Assembly: GCF_015832195.1 (NCBI RefSeq)
Contig: NC_052026.1
Coordinates: forward strand, 18,757,013-18,821,012
Length of the DNA stretch: 64,000 bases
Source: Motacilla alba alba
Taxonomy: Eukaryota; Chordata; Aves; Passeriformes; Motacillidae
Direction of reading: 5' to 3'
The position numbers were made by a program, and so were the translations under genes. Below are positions 46,341 to 57,515 of this stretch, piece by piece (position 1 is the stretch's first letter; every line of letters starts with the position of its first letter). Under the pieces are notes generated by a model. That model had not been told where the DNA came from. It made no database searches and saw only the letters and a list, made by a program, of their open reading frames with translations.

Positions 46341-48040
46341 ACCCTGAGGTGCTTGGGAAGAGGCTGGGAGGGAAAGGTGCTCTGCCACCAAGCGCCGAAA
46401 TTTGAGGGGAGAGCTGGCAGATCCCCCAAGTCCCATGGTGATGAAGCTCAGCTCCTCCTGGCTCTGGGAGATGCTTATCCCACATGTTCCCAGGGATGGA
46501 GAGAGGGGACCAGGATCTGTGCTTGCCAAATGGCACTGAGCTGAGGCTGGCCCGCTCGTGACACACAGATGGACGAGCCTGAAACAGCTCCCAGGACAGA
46601 TCCACAACAGGGATCAGGGACAGAGGGCACAGCCTCAGGCACGTCCAGGTCAGGGGTAGGTGTGGAGTGAGGTGACAGCAATGTGACATCGTTATGCGAT
46701 GTTATTAACAGGGGAAGAATGGAGCTGGCATGCAGGCCAGCTCCACAAGTGGCAAAAACACAGGAAAAAGGCTCCAACCAGAGCTGGCAGGGATGGCCCC
46801 ATGGCACAACACTCCTCAAACCCCTCCTGGGTGGCACCTGACCCCATCTACCCCAGCAGGTTCTTGGTACGAAGGATGTGGAGAGCTTGAGTGGGGTCAA
46901 AACAGAGCTGGTGGCCTCCAGGGACAGGCATAGAGAGGCACTGCCAGACTCCACATCAGCCGTGTCACCTGTGCCCCACACCACCAGCAGGGTGCCCTCC
47001 CTGCCCCTGGCATGCTGCCCAGGGCAGGCAGCGTGGCAGTCTGCGGACAGAATGGCACCAAGGGCAGGGGGTGGCGTCCCCACTGTCCCCAGTGCGTCCC
47101 TCCCCGCCAAGGACACACTTCTTCTGCTCCCATCCCTGGGCTAAACACCTGCCACAGCTCCCAGCTCTGCCCCCAGCTTGGGGATGGCAGCAGTGGAGTG
47201 GGAAAGCAAAGGGCAGGAGGCCACGCCAGCACACTTCCTGTGCCTTCGGGACACCCAAAAACGTGGCTTCCCCATTCCTCCTCCCCTGCTGCTGGGACAG
47301 GCTGCAGCGTGCGCAGCGCCGATGCCACCCGCCCACGGAAACGCCGCCCACGGGAATGCCGCGGGCACGGCAGAGCCCCCACCGCGTCACCCCAGCCTCC
47401 ACTCTCCCGGCTGGCAGCACCCCGGAAAACCCCTGCGGTGCCAGCAGCCGGGGCACCGGGGGTGGATGCAATCTTTGGCTCTTGGCTGGCATCACCCCGG
47501 CAAGGCGGCGGGCACGGAGCCTGGCGAGCACCGGCGCAGCTGCACCGGCTACGGGGTTTGGCACAGTGTCGACGCCAGCTCCCGTGAGTGAGCGAGGGAC
47601 GAGGGGAGGAGGATCCTGCACGTCCCAGGGGGTGCAGAGAGCGCTGGCTGTAAGGCCTGGGGGACACAACCCCTCGCTGTCCCCCGGCTCCCCGCAGGCC
47701 TGGGAGGCGGCGCTCAGGACAAAAGGTGGTTTTGGAGTGTTGAGGGCTGCAGGAGCAGGCTCCCCCCAGTTCCCTTTGTCGCTGAGGCCCTCGAGCCCCC
47801 TGGCTCCTGCTGGGGCTTTATCACAGCACAGCCCCTGCCGTGTGTTCCCCCAGACGGTTCCAGCTGCTCTTCCCTCCAGGAAGCCTCTGCCCTTCTCATC
47901 CTTGTCCCAGCAGCCTGAAAACAGAGGTTTTTCCCACAAGGGCAGGCTGGGGTGCCCCTGGGGAGCTGAGGTGGCTGCTGGTGGCATGGCTTGGCCCTGA
48001 TGGGTGCCCACGGGAGGGGTGGTGGCTGGGTCCACGCACC
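46340..48040. other. GC-rich gene-free stretch
   Basis: Unique sequence. Long open frames on both strands (up to 369 codons) reflect GC richness and have no splice or codon signature that I would trust. An isolated plus donor CCC|GTGAGTGAGC lies near 47584. Confidence 0.4.
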
Positions 48041-48136
48041 TCCACCGTATTTAAAGCTTCTCAGGCGTGTTTGCTGGCGGAAAGTTGGAACCTACAATTA
48101 CAGCTGTGCTAACTCCTCATTAAAGAGGGGAAGGGG

Positions 48137-48154
48137 AAAAAAAAAAAAAAAAAA
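48137..48154. repeat. Poly-A tract (18)
   Basis: An A run following AAGAGGGGAAGGGG. No retroelement body is recognised upstream. Confidence 0.9.
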
Positions 48155-48199
48155 GGGAAAGAAACAAAAGGCTCCAGACTGAGACACGGCGCCGTTAAC

Positions 48200-51170
48200 C
48201 CTTCCCAAGATGGGGATGTGGCCCCCCAAGGGAATTCATACGGCTAGAGGGAGAGGTCACAGCGGTGGCAGGTGACACAGCGCACCGAGGGTCTGCCCAC
48301 GAGCACCACTGCCCACCCGGATCCCCGCTCCGCGTCCTGGCGCAGCGGCGGTGCCGGCTGTGCCGCGGCGCCCGCGTGGGCACGGCCGCGGCTGTGCCGG
48401 AGCCGTTTGTCACGGCAGGGCTGCGGTTCCCGCTCGCTCTCCAGCAGCGACACCGTGACGCCTGCTCCAGGAGCCCACACAATATGTTCGCACTCATCTC
48501 GCAGCTGCCCCCAGACAGCCCGAGGTGCCGCGCTCCTCGCCGGCGCGGGGGCCGGTGTGCGCCGGCAGAGCCGCGACGTGCCGCGGGCCCGGCACGGGTG
48601 GAAGGGGCTGAGACTGTGGTCAGGCTGGATGCCACAAGGGCAGACGAGGCTGGAAACACTACTGCCACGGGCAAGGGATGCACCAGTGGCCCCCCGTGCC
48701 CCAGCACGCTCACCCGGGCTGTGCCATGAGCCCTGGGAAAAGCAGACAGGGGGACAGGCCTGGCTGTGACCCCCGCATGCCACTGCAGCCACCCTGCACC
48801 ACACGGAGCAGAAGCCGGTGCCACACATCCCCCCAGGACCCCAACCCCAGCGAGGGTCTGAGCCTGTGGCCGCCCCAGCACGACCACAGCCCCCCTCATG
48901 CCCCATCCCCGGGGAGCAGCAGGTCCCTGCGTCACTCTCCAGCCCCCCCCCCTCCCCACGGCGACACCACCTCAGCGCCGCGGCCGCAGTGGCTCTGACA
49001 GCAGCTAACGAGCTGCAGGCAGCAATTTGGGTTATATATAGCCCCAAAGTGACTGCATCTAATTGCTCCAGCGCACACCGGCCCCGCCGCGGGGTCCGGG
49101 CGCTGGGCTCAAGGGGACGGGATGAGCGGCACGCGCTCAGGCCCCTCCTCTGGCTGTCACCCCGTGTGACCCCCCGGGCACCCTGAGGCTGGCGGGGCAC
49201 AACCATCACCCCATCCATGCCAGCCACGAGGAGCTGGGCCGTTCCTGGCAGCTTTGTGCCAGGCCATAAGCGGCTTTGGCTAAAGCCGCCGTCCCAGCCC
49301 GTCCCAGCCAGGGACCCTAAGGAGCTTTTGTCCCCTCTCATTACGGGGTTTCGGCCATGGGGCCGCGGGGCGCAGCACCCAGCACCCCCTCTCCTCAGCC
49401 TGTGGGCTCCGGCCAGCTGCTCCGGCAGCCCCGGGAGGGAGGCACGGCCGGAGGGAGGGAGTGCTCCCTTTGTGGCAGCCCCCATCCCCTCGCAGCAGCT
49501 GCCAGGCGAGGCGGCGGGCGCGCAGATGCGGCCGGGGGAGGGAGATGCTCTGTGTGTGTGTGTGTAGGGGGGTCCCCCGCAGCGGCTCCCCACGCTGGCG
49601 GGGCAAGCGGTGGCCCCCGCGTGCAGCCGCCGGCGGGGAGGGGGAGCTGGAGCCGAAATTGTTTGCCAGCTTCCTCGAGACGGCACAATGGAGGGCGCGC
49701 AGGCGGATCCGGGGTCAGGGGTGAGAGCAGCAATAAGTGGTTTATGCCTTTTGTGAAGAGGCTGAACTGACAGCTCGCTGGATTAACAAAGACGTCCTCT
49801 GTTCCCGGGCAGGTCATGTGGAAAGCGCTGCGCCGACCCCTGTCACTTCTTTTTTTTGCAAGAACAGACATTTGTTCGCCAGCGAACAGGGAGGTGATGG
49901 AGGGGGAGGCGGGGGGCACGCAGCCGCCCGCTCCCGGCTTTTCCTCGAGCTCCTCGGGGCTCTGGGCGTGGGGATCGACGGCTGCTCGCTGCTCCGACAG
50001 CCCTGGCCACGCCGTGTCGCCTCCCGTGCCTCAGTTTCTCCAGGCTGTGGGAAGAGCTGTGGCTGGTGGGGATGTCAGCACCTCCACCTCGTGCCCAGGC
50101 AGCGCCGTGTTCCACACTGCTCCACGTCCACACGAAATTCCCCCCGTGCTCATCCTTCCATCACCCCAGCAGCAGGCTGGCTGGGCAGGATGGGACCTGC
50201 TCGGTCCCTGTGCCACCGTGGGGACACTTCGAGCTCATGTTTGCCAGTCCCTGCCAGGCTGGGGAATATTCCCTTCAGCCTCCTTTCAAGGCAGGGAAAC
50301 TGAGGCAGAGGAGGGTGTGAGCATCCCACCCATGCATGGACAGCAGGGATGGCAGCAGCCTGGTCCGGGCCCTGCAGGGAACAATCAGCGTTTTCAACTC
50401 CACAAGGATTTCCTCAAGGTTGTGCAGCACAGAGCCTTCGCTGTCATCATCAGACTCCAGAGCTAACAGCTGCAATGCTGCCATTCCACACGGCGACAAA
50501 CTGCCCTGCCTGGGGCAGTCACTCCCTGGCCCCAGGTGTCCCTGCAGCTCCCACTTCCCTCTGTCACCACACCCCAGCCCTGGTGTAGGGTCCCTTGGAG
50601 ACCACGGGGCCCAAAGCTGGGATGGGAGGGATGCAGCTTGGTGTCTGCCACCCAAAAAATAAAAAACCCCAGCCCCTGCTGCCCATGCCCATCTCAGGGA
50701 CACCACAACCCAGCACAGCTCACCCACCTCCAGCTCCAGAGCTGCCGGGCAGTCTGTGACCAGTGTCCCCTCCCCGCCACCCTAAATACCTGCCATGGGA
50801 ACCAGAGGCTGCCACAAGGGGCTTTTCACTCCGGAAAACCCCACCCACCCCACAGAGGCTCAAGTTTTTGGGACATTCCCACACGTGCCAATCCCTGCGT
50901 GCTCAGGGGTAAACTGAGGCAGGGAGCAGCCAGGTGGGTGCAGGGCTCTGCTGGGTGAGGGGACACATCTGGGGGTCCCCATCTCTCTTGGATGGGGGGA
51001 GGCACATCACAGCAATGCCAGCGAGGGCCACGCTCCAGCTGGGCGATCAGCTTGTGGCACGGTGGCATTAAGGCCCCAATCCGTGTCCCTGGATCCGCCG
51101 TGTCCCCCTTCTCCATCCCGCGGGCAGCTTAGCGCCCGTTCCCGGCTCCCTCCTGCCATCTAAAGACCGA
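48200..51170. other. GC-rich gene-free stretch
   Basis: CpG-dense at 48290-48620 and 49080-49700. There is an AT-rich patch at 49730-49880 and three copies of the GAAACTGAGGCA motif (50028, 50294, 50909). A 480-codon minus frame (48244-49686) is GC-driven and shows no domain. Confidence 0.4.
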
Positions 51171-51175
51171 CTTAC

Positions 51176-51221
51176 CGCCAGGTCCGGCGCTGCCTTAAGC
51201 CGCAGATTAACCGTGAACCAT
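51176..51221 (-). CDS. Candidate internal coding exon, 46 bases (WFTVNLRLKAAPDLA)
   Basis: On the minus strand the acceptor AAAGTTTCCCCTTGCAG leads into a 46-base exon that ends at GGCG|GTAAGTCGG (donor at 51175). In the frame that carries one leading base, it reads WFTVNLRLKAAPDLA with no stop and ends in phase 0. That is exactly the phase needed by the 46-base exon at 44446-44491. The frame beginning with the exon's own ATG stops after four codons, so this exon cannot supply the start. It requires a preceding exon with two bases over; minus donors at 54577 and 59302 end short ATG frames in that phase. The surrounding sequence is more AT-rich than the background. Confidence 0.42.
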
Positions 51222-52599
51222 CTGCAAGGGGAAACTTTAATGCAGGATAATACCTGCCACACACACCCCGCCGTGTCACCGCGCGCCCCGCGCCAGGTGG
51301 GCGCACAGCCCCGCCGTGCCATTGAGTCCCTGAGCGGCCACGGGGCTCTTGAGGCTCTGCACATGATGTTCCCGGCCTCCTGGATGTCCCCATCGTCCTT
51401 GCTGTCCCCTCCTGGCACAGCCCTGGGAGCTGCACGCCCAGCCAGCCCCCACCTCACCAGCCCGTGTCCCCTCCCCAAAAGGAGCCACCCCATGCAGGGG
51501 ACACCCAGGCGTGTGGGGGGGGGGGGTCCAGCCGATGCCCCACCTGGTTAATTACTTTAAGCGATTAAAGCCTCTTCATCAGAGCAGCAGATTAGACCCT
51601 GCAGCTGGGAGCTGTTTTCCCTCACAATCTCCTCCCCCAGGGGACAACAAGGGGGGTCCTGCACTGTCCCCATTTTTAGGAGTAAATCCCACCCCCCCCA
51701 CGCCCAAAAAGGGGGTCCAGGTGTGCTCCCAGCCTGGCAAAGCCCCCAGGAATGCCCAGGCCAGCAGCATCAGCCGGGGTGCAGCGGGGACATGGGGTCA
51801 CACAGGCTGTCCCTAGTGCTGGTGGGGACAAAGCTGGGCTGAGCATCACACAGCCAGGAATGACCTCTGTGGGGAGGAGGAACTCCTGGGGGGCAGTGAA
51901 CCCCAAAGCTGGGTGGGGAAGGATGACACACCTCCTGCCAACTCAGCACCCCAGTGAATTACACGGGATCACAAGTCCCTGCTCAGGTCAGCAGGGAAAG
52001 GAGCCAGGGAGGTTTTCCACCACTCCTGACGGAGAATTTACAGCCAGGATCCACTACGGGCTCAGTAATTCAGGATGCTGGATCAGCACCTGCCCATCAG
52101 CACTGAAGGGATGGAGCTCGGGGGGCTCTGGAACCGATGGTGGCCCCCCAGGAGGGACACAGGGGGCACTGGGGGGACCCAGCAGTGCCTGACAGTGAAG
52201 GGGCCATCCCTGTGGCTGGGAACACTGGAGGAAAGCTGGCAGCCCAGCATCCCACCCCAGTCTGCTGCTCCAGGACCAGCTCCAGCCCGGGATCCCTCAG
52301 GTGTCACTTTGAGAATGCCCCAGGATGGACAGAACCCCAATATCCTGTTCACCTAAAGACAAAAATCTCTCTGGCCCTCCCTTCCCAGCCTGGATACTCC
52401 ATCCCCAGGATGCTCGAGCCCTGGGATGCCCGAGCATCCGCCCAGCTGTGCCCGGGCAGCCCTCTGGCCTTGACGGCTGCCATCAATTTCCCGGGGTCGG
52501 GAAAGGCAGGGCGGGCTCCCCGGCAGATCCAGCCTCTGCTCCGTGGCTGATTACAGCCATTTCCCTGCCCGTGCCCCCTCCCCGCTGTCTGCCTCCTGC

Positions 52600-52700
52600 C
52601 TCCGTCTGCTGCCTGCTTTTATGAGGGCCATTTCCAAGAGGTCGCTGGAAATAGATTTTTATCACCTCGTGATAAATATCGTTTATGGTGACATTACTGC
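52600..52700. promoter_or_regulatory. AT-rich conserved-looking element
   Basis: It contains GAAATAGATTTTTATCACC, GTGATAAATATCGTTTATGG and GACATTACTGC. Candidate enhancer next to the CATC microsatellite. Confidence 0.33.
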
Positions 52701-52836
52701 TCCGAGCAGCCGTGCAGGAGAGGGAGGAGAGGAAGGAGGATGCCCACTCCCAGGCCCAGCTCCACGGGGCACCGGCTGGGCCCCTCCTTGTGTCCCTGTC
52801 CCCATTCCAGGAGGTTCGGGCAGCGCTATCCGACAC

Positions 52837-52851
52837 CATCCATCCATCCAT

Positions 52852-52885
<34 letters not shown>

Positions 52886-52894
52886 CTCCATCCA
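52837..52894. repeat. (CATC)n microsatellite
   Basis: About 14 tetramers, with one CGTC and one CCTC variant near the right end. Confidence 0.95.
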
Positions 52895-52999
52895 GGCGGC
52901 AGGAACAGAGGGAGCTGCATCATTAGCCCCGCGCGCCATTAAGCACTTAAAAAGCCATAGGAATAAGCCGCGCCATTAGCTGGCAAGCGAGCTGGGAGG

Positions 53000-54540
53000 G
53001 GAGGGATGCACCGCGGAACCAGGCACGGAGCAGGGAATGTCACCACCCCGAGGGCTCCCGTGCGCCCTGGAAGCGGGGACAGAACCGCCCCCTCCCCCAC
53101 ACAGCCCCAAGGTGGAAAGCCAGGGGCTTTCAGAGCTGACACATCGCTTCTGCAAGGGGTGACGCCACTGGGAGCCTCTCCAGAGGGACTTTTCGGCACG
53201 CTGGGAAGAACCAGCTCCTCGTTCATCCCCTCCTCTGCTTCAGGGACGGAGCTGGCACAGAAACCCGGGAGAAAAAGCCACGGCTGAGCTGAGAACTGCA
53301 AACTCGTGGCAGAGGTGGCCCCGCGTGTTGTAACCCTGCACGGAGGTGACCCGGCAGCACGGGGAGCAGGGTCCTGCCCCGGCCGAGCCTGCAGCGGGGA
53401 CAGCTGCCAAGCCATGCCCACAGGCAGCTGCCTCTGGAAAAGGGCACGGCAGCGGGCAGGGGGCCAAGGCCAAGCTGCTCTCCGCGCCAGCCCTGCCACA
53501 CACAGCGCCGGGCACCGGCCAGCCCCGGGGGGAAAAACAACTGCCCCGTCCACCAGCGCCAGGGTGAGGGGTGGGTGTCACCTGTGGGGACAGAGGCACA
53601 GTCCCCAGGGAGCCAGGGCTGGGCTGCAAAGCAGCAGCAAAACTGCACACCCAGCAAAGAGCAACCCTTGCCTGCAGGCAGAGCGCGGCACTGCCAGCCC
53701 GTGCCAAGAATCCTGTTTGCTCTCCCCAGCCCTGGCGCTGGGTGCCTTGGGCAAGCCGCCGCCTGCCCCACTGCCTCAGTTTCCCTGGCTGGCAGGGGGT
53801 GGGCTGCCATGGGGGACCCCAACCTCGTGTTGTGGCTCCCTGTGACACGCAGTGTGAAGTGGCCATGACACAGAGCTCGGGTGGCTTCCTTGGGAAAGGA
53901 CCCCTGGTGTGGGGCTGGGACGTTGTATGGGGACAAGCATGGCCAGATGGCAGCACCTGGCACGGTGGCATTGCCCCTCCTCAGCTCCCCACAGCTGGTG
54001 GGCAGAAAACAACATCAAAAAGGGCCAGTCTGGTCACCCTGATGTGGGGACAGCCAGCCCCACATGCAAGGACGAGGAGTGCTGCTGGTGTCCACTCTGT
54101 TTCCCTCTCTGCTGCCAGGACAGGTGCCTTGGCCATGCAGTGCCACCCCCATGCCATCACCCACGCCAGCAGCTGGCACTGTCCCCTGCTGCCACATCCC
54201 ACCTTCAGGACATGGGTTCCCCAAGCCACTGCATCCCCTTGGGGACGAGGAGTCCCTTGTCCAACAGAGACCCCGCAATGCCGGGCAGCAGGGTGCCTGC
54301 AGAGCCAGCTGCCTCCTGCGCCCGTGAAAGGAGATTTCTTCACCTGGCGAGTGGCTCGCTGACCCCAGCTCCAGCTCCTGCCACCGCCTCGTGGCTCCTG
54401 GCACGCAGGAGCCAGCACGCCCTGGCAGGGCCACCTGGCTGGCGGTGGCGGTGACCTTACCCCGCTGCCAGAGCGCTCCAAGCCCGGCTCCTGGCCCAGC
54501 ACGCGGCTCCTCCAGCCAAGGCGGGCTGCTGGCTTGGCAC
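53000..54540. other. GC-rich gene-free stretch
   Basis: Unique GC-rich DNA. A minus donor-like GCGGG|GTAAGGTC near 54466 lacks an acceptor or ATG. One reverse AAACTGAGGCA copy lies at 53772. Confidence 0.4.
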
Positions 54541-54576
54541 CCACCCTCCCGTGGTGTAGTCAGCCACCCTCCTCAC

Positions 54577-54596
54577 CCTGGGCAGGCAGGGAGCAT
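54577..54596 (-). CDS. Weak candidate first coding exon (MLPACP + two bases)
   Basis: On the minus strand an ATG at 54596 reads MLPACP and leaves two bases before the donor CCCAGG|GTGAGGAGG. This phase fits the acceptor of the exon at 51221, giving a split glycine codon. The sequence is GC-rich with a CTG run just upstream (54597-54614), so a chance ATG-donor pair is quite possible. It is kept only because the phase fits. Confidence 0.2.
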
Positions 54597-55199
54597 GCAG
54601 CAGCAGCAGCTGCGGGGGGTGCGGACAGACGGACAGACAGACAGCACGAGCACAGCCCCCTGAGTGCCACCCCGAGCTCTGGGGTGGGGGTTTGGGCATG
54701 CCCTGCCCACAGCGGGACTGGCAAAGCCCAGGGGGCCGCCCCACAGGCCAGCAGCACCTCTCACTGGGGGACAAATGCCAGCTGAGCACCCAGCAGAGCA
54801 GCAGGGGGTGTCCCCCGGCACCCACAGACGGAGCCCCCATGCTGCCCCGAACCCTTTGCCTGCTGCCCCCCAGGAGCCTGACCTGAACACCCCAAGGGTG
54901 GGCACATCTCCTGCAGCCCCCGGGTTGGGGTGCACCCCCGTGCACCCCATTAGAGCTGTGCACGGGCCTGCTGGGGTGCAGGAAAACCATTTTGCTACTT
55001 TTTTTTTTTTTAATAAAACCACAGGAAAAAAAAAACGGGAAGTGCAGAAGGCGCCTGGCAGCAGCAGCACACAAAGTTTGCAGCAAGTTCCACAAAGCCC
55101 CCCAACAAGTACCCGCCACGGGTCAGGGGGCCACAGGGGTCCCCCCACAGCCACCCCAAACACACCCAGCAAAATTGGGGGGGACACACAACAAGTCGG

Positions 55200-55500
55200 G
55201 GGGGGTACGGGGTTTATCCCCCCCAGCAATCCCCATGGGGTGCCCACCGCAAGGCTGGGCAGGGGTGGGAGGGGGGCTACAGCAAGGGGGGTACAGGGTG
55301 GGTACAGGGAGGTGAGGGGGCACAGGCAGTGCGTAGGGGGGCACAGAGGGGTGGGGGGATACAGGAGGGGACATTTAGGATGGGGATGGAGGGGTACAGG
55401 TGTGAGGGGGGTACAGGCAGAGAGGAGGGAGGTGCACACCGGGGGTACTGGGATGGGGTGGGATGGGATGGGATGGGATGGGATGGGATGGGATGGAGGT
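55200..55500. repeat. GGGGTACAGG-type repeat and (GGGAT)n
   Basis: Loose copies of GGGGGTACAGGG and GGGGGCACAGG (55200-55440) run into about eight GGGAT pentamers (55450-55496). The G-rich plus strand could form quadruplexes. Confidence 0.8.
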
Positions 55501-55573
55501 GTGTGGGGGGCACAGGTAAGGCAGGGGGACGATCCGAGGGGGAGGCACAGGCAGCTTCCTGCCCTGCACGTAC

Positions 55574-55700
55574 CTGCGGTGCGGGGCGCGGTGCGGGCAG
55601 CGCGGTGACCCCGGCGGCGGCAGCGGGAGGAGGCAGCGCCGCGCACACGCACACGCGCGATCACATCCCCGAGCCGGCGGCGAGAGGCGGGGGACACGCA
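55574..55700 (-). other. Candidate 5' exon ending at 55574, CpG-rich
   Basis: The minus donor CCGCAG|GTACGTGC at 55573 is close to consensus and sits at the edge of a CpG-rich block. No ATG-initiated frame reaches it; one frame has a TGA about 80 bases upstream. It is therefore best read as the end of a noncoding 5' exon. The upstream edge given here is arbitrary (it stops at the CA repeat). Confidence 0.28.
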
Positions 55701-55748
55701 CACACACACACACACACAGACAGACACACAGACACACACACACACACG
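55697..55748. repeat. (CA)n microsatellite with CAGA interruptions
   Basis: ACACACACAC runs with ACAGACAG interruptions, between the two minus donors at 55573 and 55834. Confidence 0.93.
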
Positions 55749-55783
55749 CTCTGATGGGGGGGTGGGCTGCGGTGAGCTGGGGC

Positions 55784-55799
55784 GGGGGGGGGGGGGGGG
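55784..55799. repeat. Poly-G tract (16)
   Basis: Sixteen G. Its length may be unreliable in assembly. Confidence 0.88.
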
Positions 55800-55834
55800 T
55801 CAGGCAAATTAATAAGCGAGAAAAAGGCACTTAC

Positions 55835-55950
55835 CCCCTCGGCGGGGCTCGCCACCGTGCCGCGGGGGTGGCTGGAGGGTGGCGCTGCGAGGGGAGGGGG
55901 GGATCAAAGGCTGGGGAGGTGGGGTGGGGGTGGGGGGGGGTCTCGCCAGC
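55835..55950 (-). other. Candidate 5' exon ending at 55835, CpG-rich
   Basis: The minus donor CCGAGGGG|GTAAGTGCC at 55834 lies within the CpG-rich region 55.55-56.25 kb, about 260 bases upstream of the donor at 55573. An open frame runs through it from further upstream, but it is GC-rich and unconvincing. It is probably a noncoding first exon of the same minus-strand gene. The upstream limit is not determinable. Confidence 0.28.
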
Positions 55951-56579
55951 CCCCGCTGCCTGCCACAACAAAGAGCCAGACACAACAAAAGCAGCATATG
56001 GCCAGAGCCGCGCGGGGCTGTAAATTAAACATAAAGGGAAGATTAGATAATTAATGAGCGCTCCCGGGCCGGCCCCGGGGGAAGGGGAAGGGGAAGGGGG
56101 GGGCTGCCTGCTGCGGGGAGCCCCGAGCCCCCCGCCCAGCCCTGGAGGGGAGGGGGCCGGGGGGCACCTGTTGGGAGGGAGGGAGGGAGGATGGGCAGCG
56201 GCCGGGCCGGCCTCGCCAGCTGCTCCGGGGCGCAGCCTAAGAGGATTAGCGGGGGCATCCCGCCCCCGGCAAAAGGGCTCGAAGATGCAGGGCTGGGGGT
56301 GGGGGTCCCTCGAACCCCCCCACGTGCGGTGTCGCCTCTGCCCCAGCCTCGGGCAGCATCCCCGGGAGGATGGGGAGGGGTTGGGCTCCAATCCCGCATC
56401 CCTGCATCCCTCCCTGAGCAGCATCCCGGGGGGAGGGCGGTGGGCTCGCACCCTGCATTCCTCTGCCTCAAAGACCCTCGAACACGCAGGGATTCACGCA
56501 CAGCTCAGTGTGCTCCTCCTGCCCGTGCTCCCACTCCCACGCAGGGAAGCCCTTTGGAATGCCCCAAATCCACCCTGCT

Positions 56580-56785
56580 AGGCAGGAGGGGAAACTGAGG
56601 CAGAGCGGGGTATTAGTGAGGCAGAAGAGGGAAAAACAGGCAGGGGGGGAAACCGAGGCAGAATGGGGTATTAGTGAGGAAGAAGAGGGAAAAACAGGCA
56701 GGAGGAGAGAAACTGAGGCAGGAGGGGGGACACTGAGGCAGAGGGACACTGAGGAAAGAGAGAGGAAACTGAGGCAGGAGAGGGT
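56580..56785. repeat. GAAACTGAGGCAG tandem, ~58-base unit
   Basis: Two near-identical copies of a unit of about 58 bases (GGGGAAACTGAGGCAGAGCG, then GGGTATTAGTGAGGCAGAAG, then AGGGAAAAACAGGCAG) are followed by shorter copies of the GAAACTGAGGCA core. The same core is dispersed over the window. Confidence 0.85.
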
Positions 56786-57429
56786 GAGTCCATGCTGGTG
56801 GCTCAGACCTGCGGGAGGGCAAATGGGGGCTGTCCCCAGGCTGTCCCCTGGGCCATCAGCAGCGGTGCTGGCTGTCCCCGCAGGCGGGAGGAGGGGGTGC
56901 CCCGGGAAGGGGGTGCCAGAACGAGCGTCAGGCTCGCCCGGCCAGGGGAAGGAGTTAATCCCATTATTGGCAGGCTCACAGATGGCGGCTGCACTATTCT
57001 CCTGCTTAGCAGATTGAACAGATCAGGCAGGAGGGAGGGAAGGAGGTGGGGGGATGTCCCCCCCAAACACCCACAGAACAGGGGCGTGAGGGGCTGTGAA
57101 CACCCCCCTCCACCCCCCGAGCACCCAGGGGTGCTGCCCTGCTCCCCACTGCACCCCTTGCCAACATAAATCCACCCGCTCTGCCCTGGACGAGGGGTGG
57201 CTGACACAGCAGGGGACTTGGGGACACCCCTGCTGTCCCCAGGCCAAACCTGCCACCCCCAGATTCTCCGGGAGGTCAAGGGCCAGGTCCTGTTTCCCTG
57301 GCTCGGGGAGACTGAAGCAGCTGCTCCCGGGCATCAGCAGCCAGGGCTGGAGCCCGGGATTAGGGAGTGTGGGAAAGGGCTGGCAGGAAGCCAGGGACAC
57401 AGAGGCTGGAACGTCCTGAGCAGGGAGGA

Positions 57430-57515
57430 CAGCCCAAAAGGGATGGAGGGATGGAGGGACGGATAGAGGGAAGGATGAAGGGATGACAGGAGGGATGAGG
57501 GAAGGAGGCAGGGAG
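57430..57515. repeat. GGAT/GGAG-rich microsatellite
   Basis: Irregular GGATGGAGGGA repeats with substitutions. Confidence 0.75.

Larger units (their letters stand above)
55550..56250 (-). promoter_or_regulatory. CpG-rich promoter candidate with two minus donors
   Basis: High CpG density and GC boxes are interrupted by an AT-rich core at 55975-56060 that contains ATTAGATAATTAATGAG (homeodomain-type). Minus donors at 55834 and 55573 lie downstream on that strand. This is the largest promoter-like block in the window. Confidence 0.38.

Noticed and set aside
46891..48035. Long open frames on both strands (369 and 356 codons)
   Set aside because: GC-rich DNA has few stops. The frames are proline-, glycine- and alanine-rich, overlap on opposite strands, show no domain, and lack paired splice signals.
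48244..49686. 480-codon minus-strand open frame
   Set aside because: Its composition follows the GC content of a CpG-dense block. No motif, start context or splice structure supports it.
52837..52894. Tandem array considered as a CRISPR-like repeat
   Set aside because: It is a plain CATC microsatellite. No repeat-spacer structure occurs anywhere in the window, and the DNA is vertebrate.
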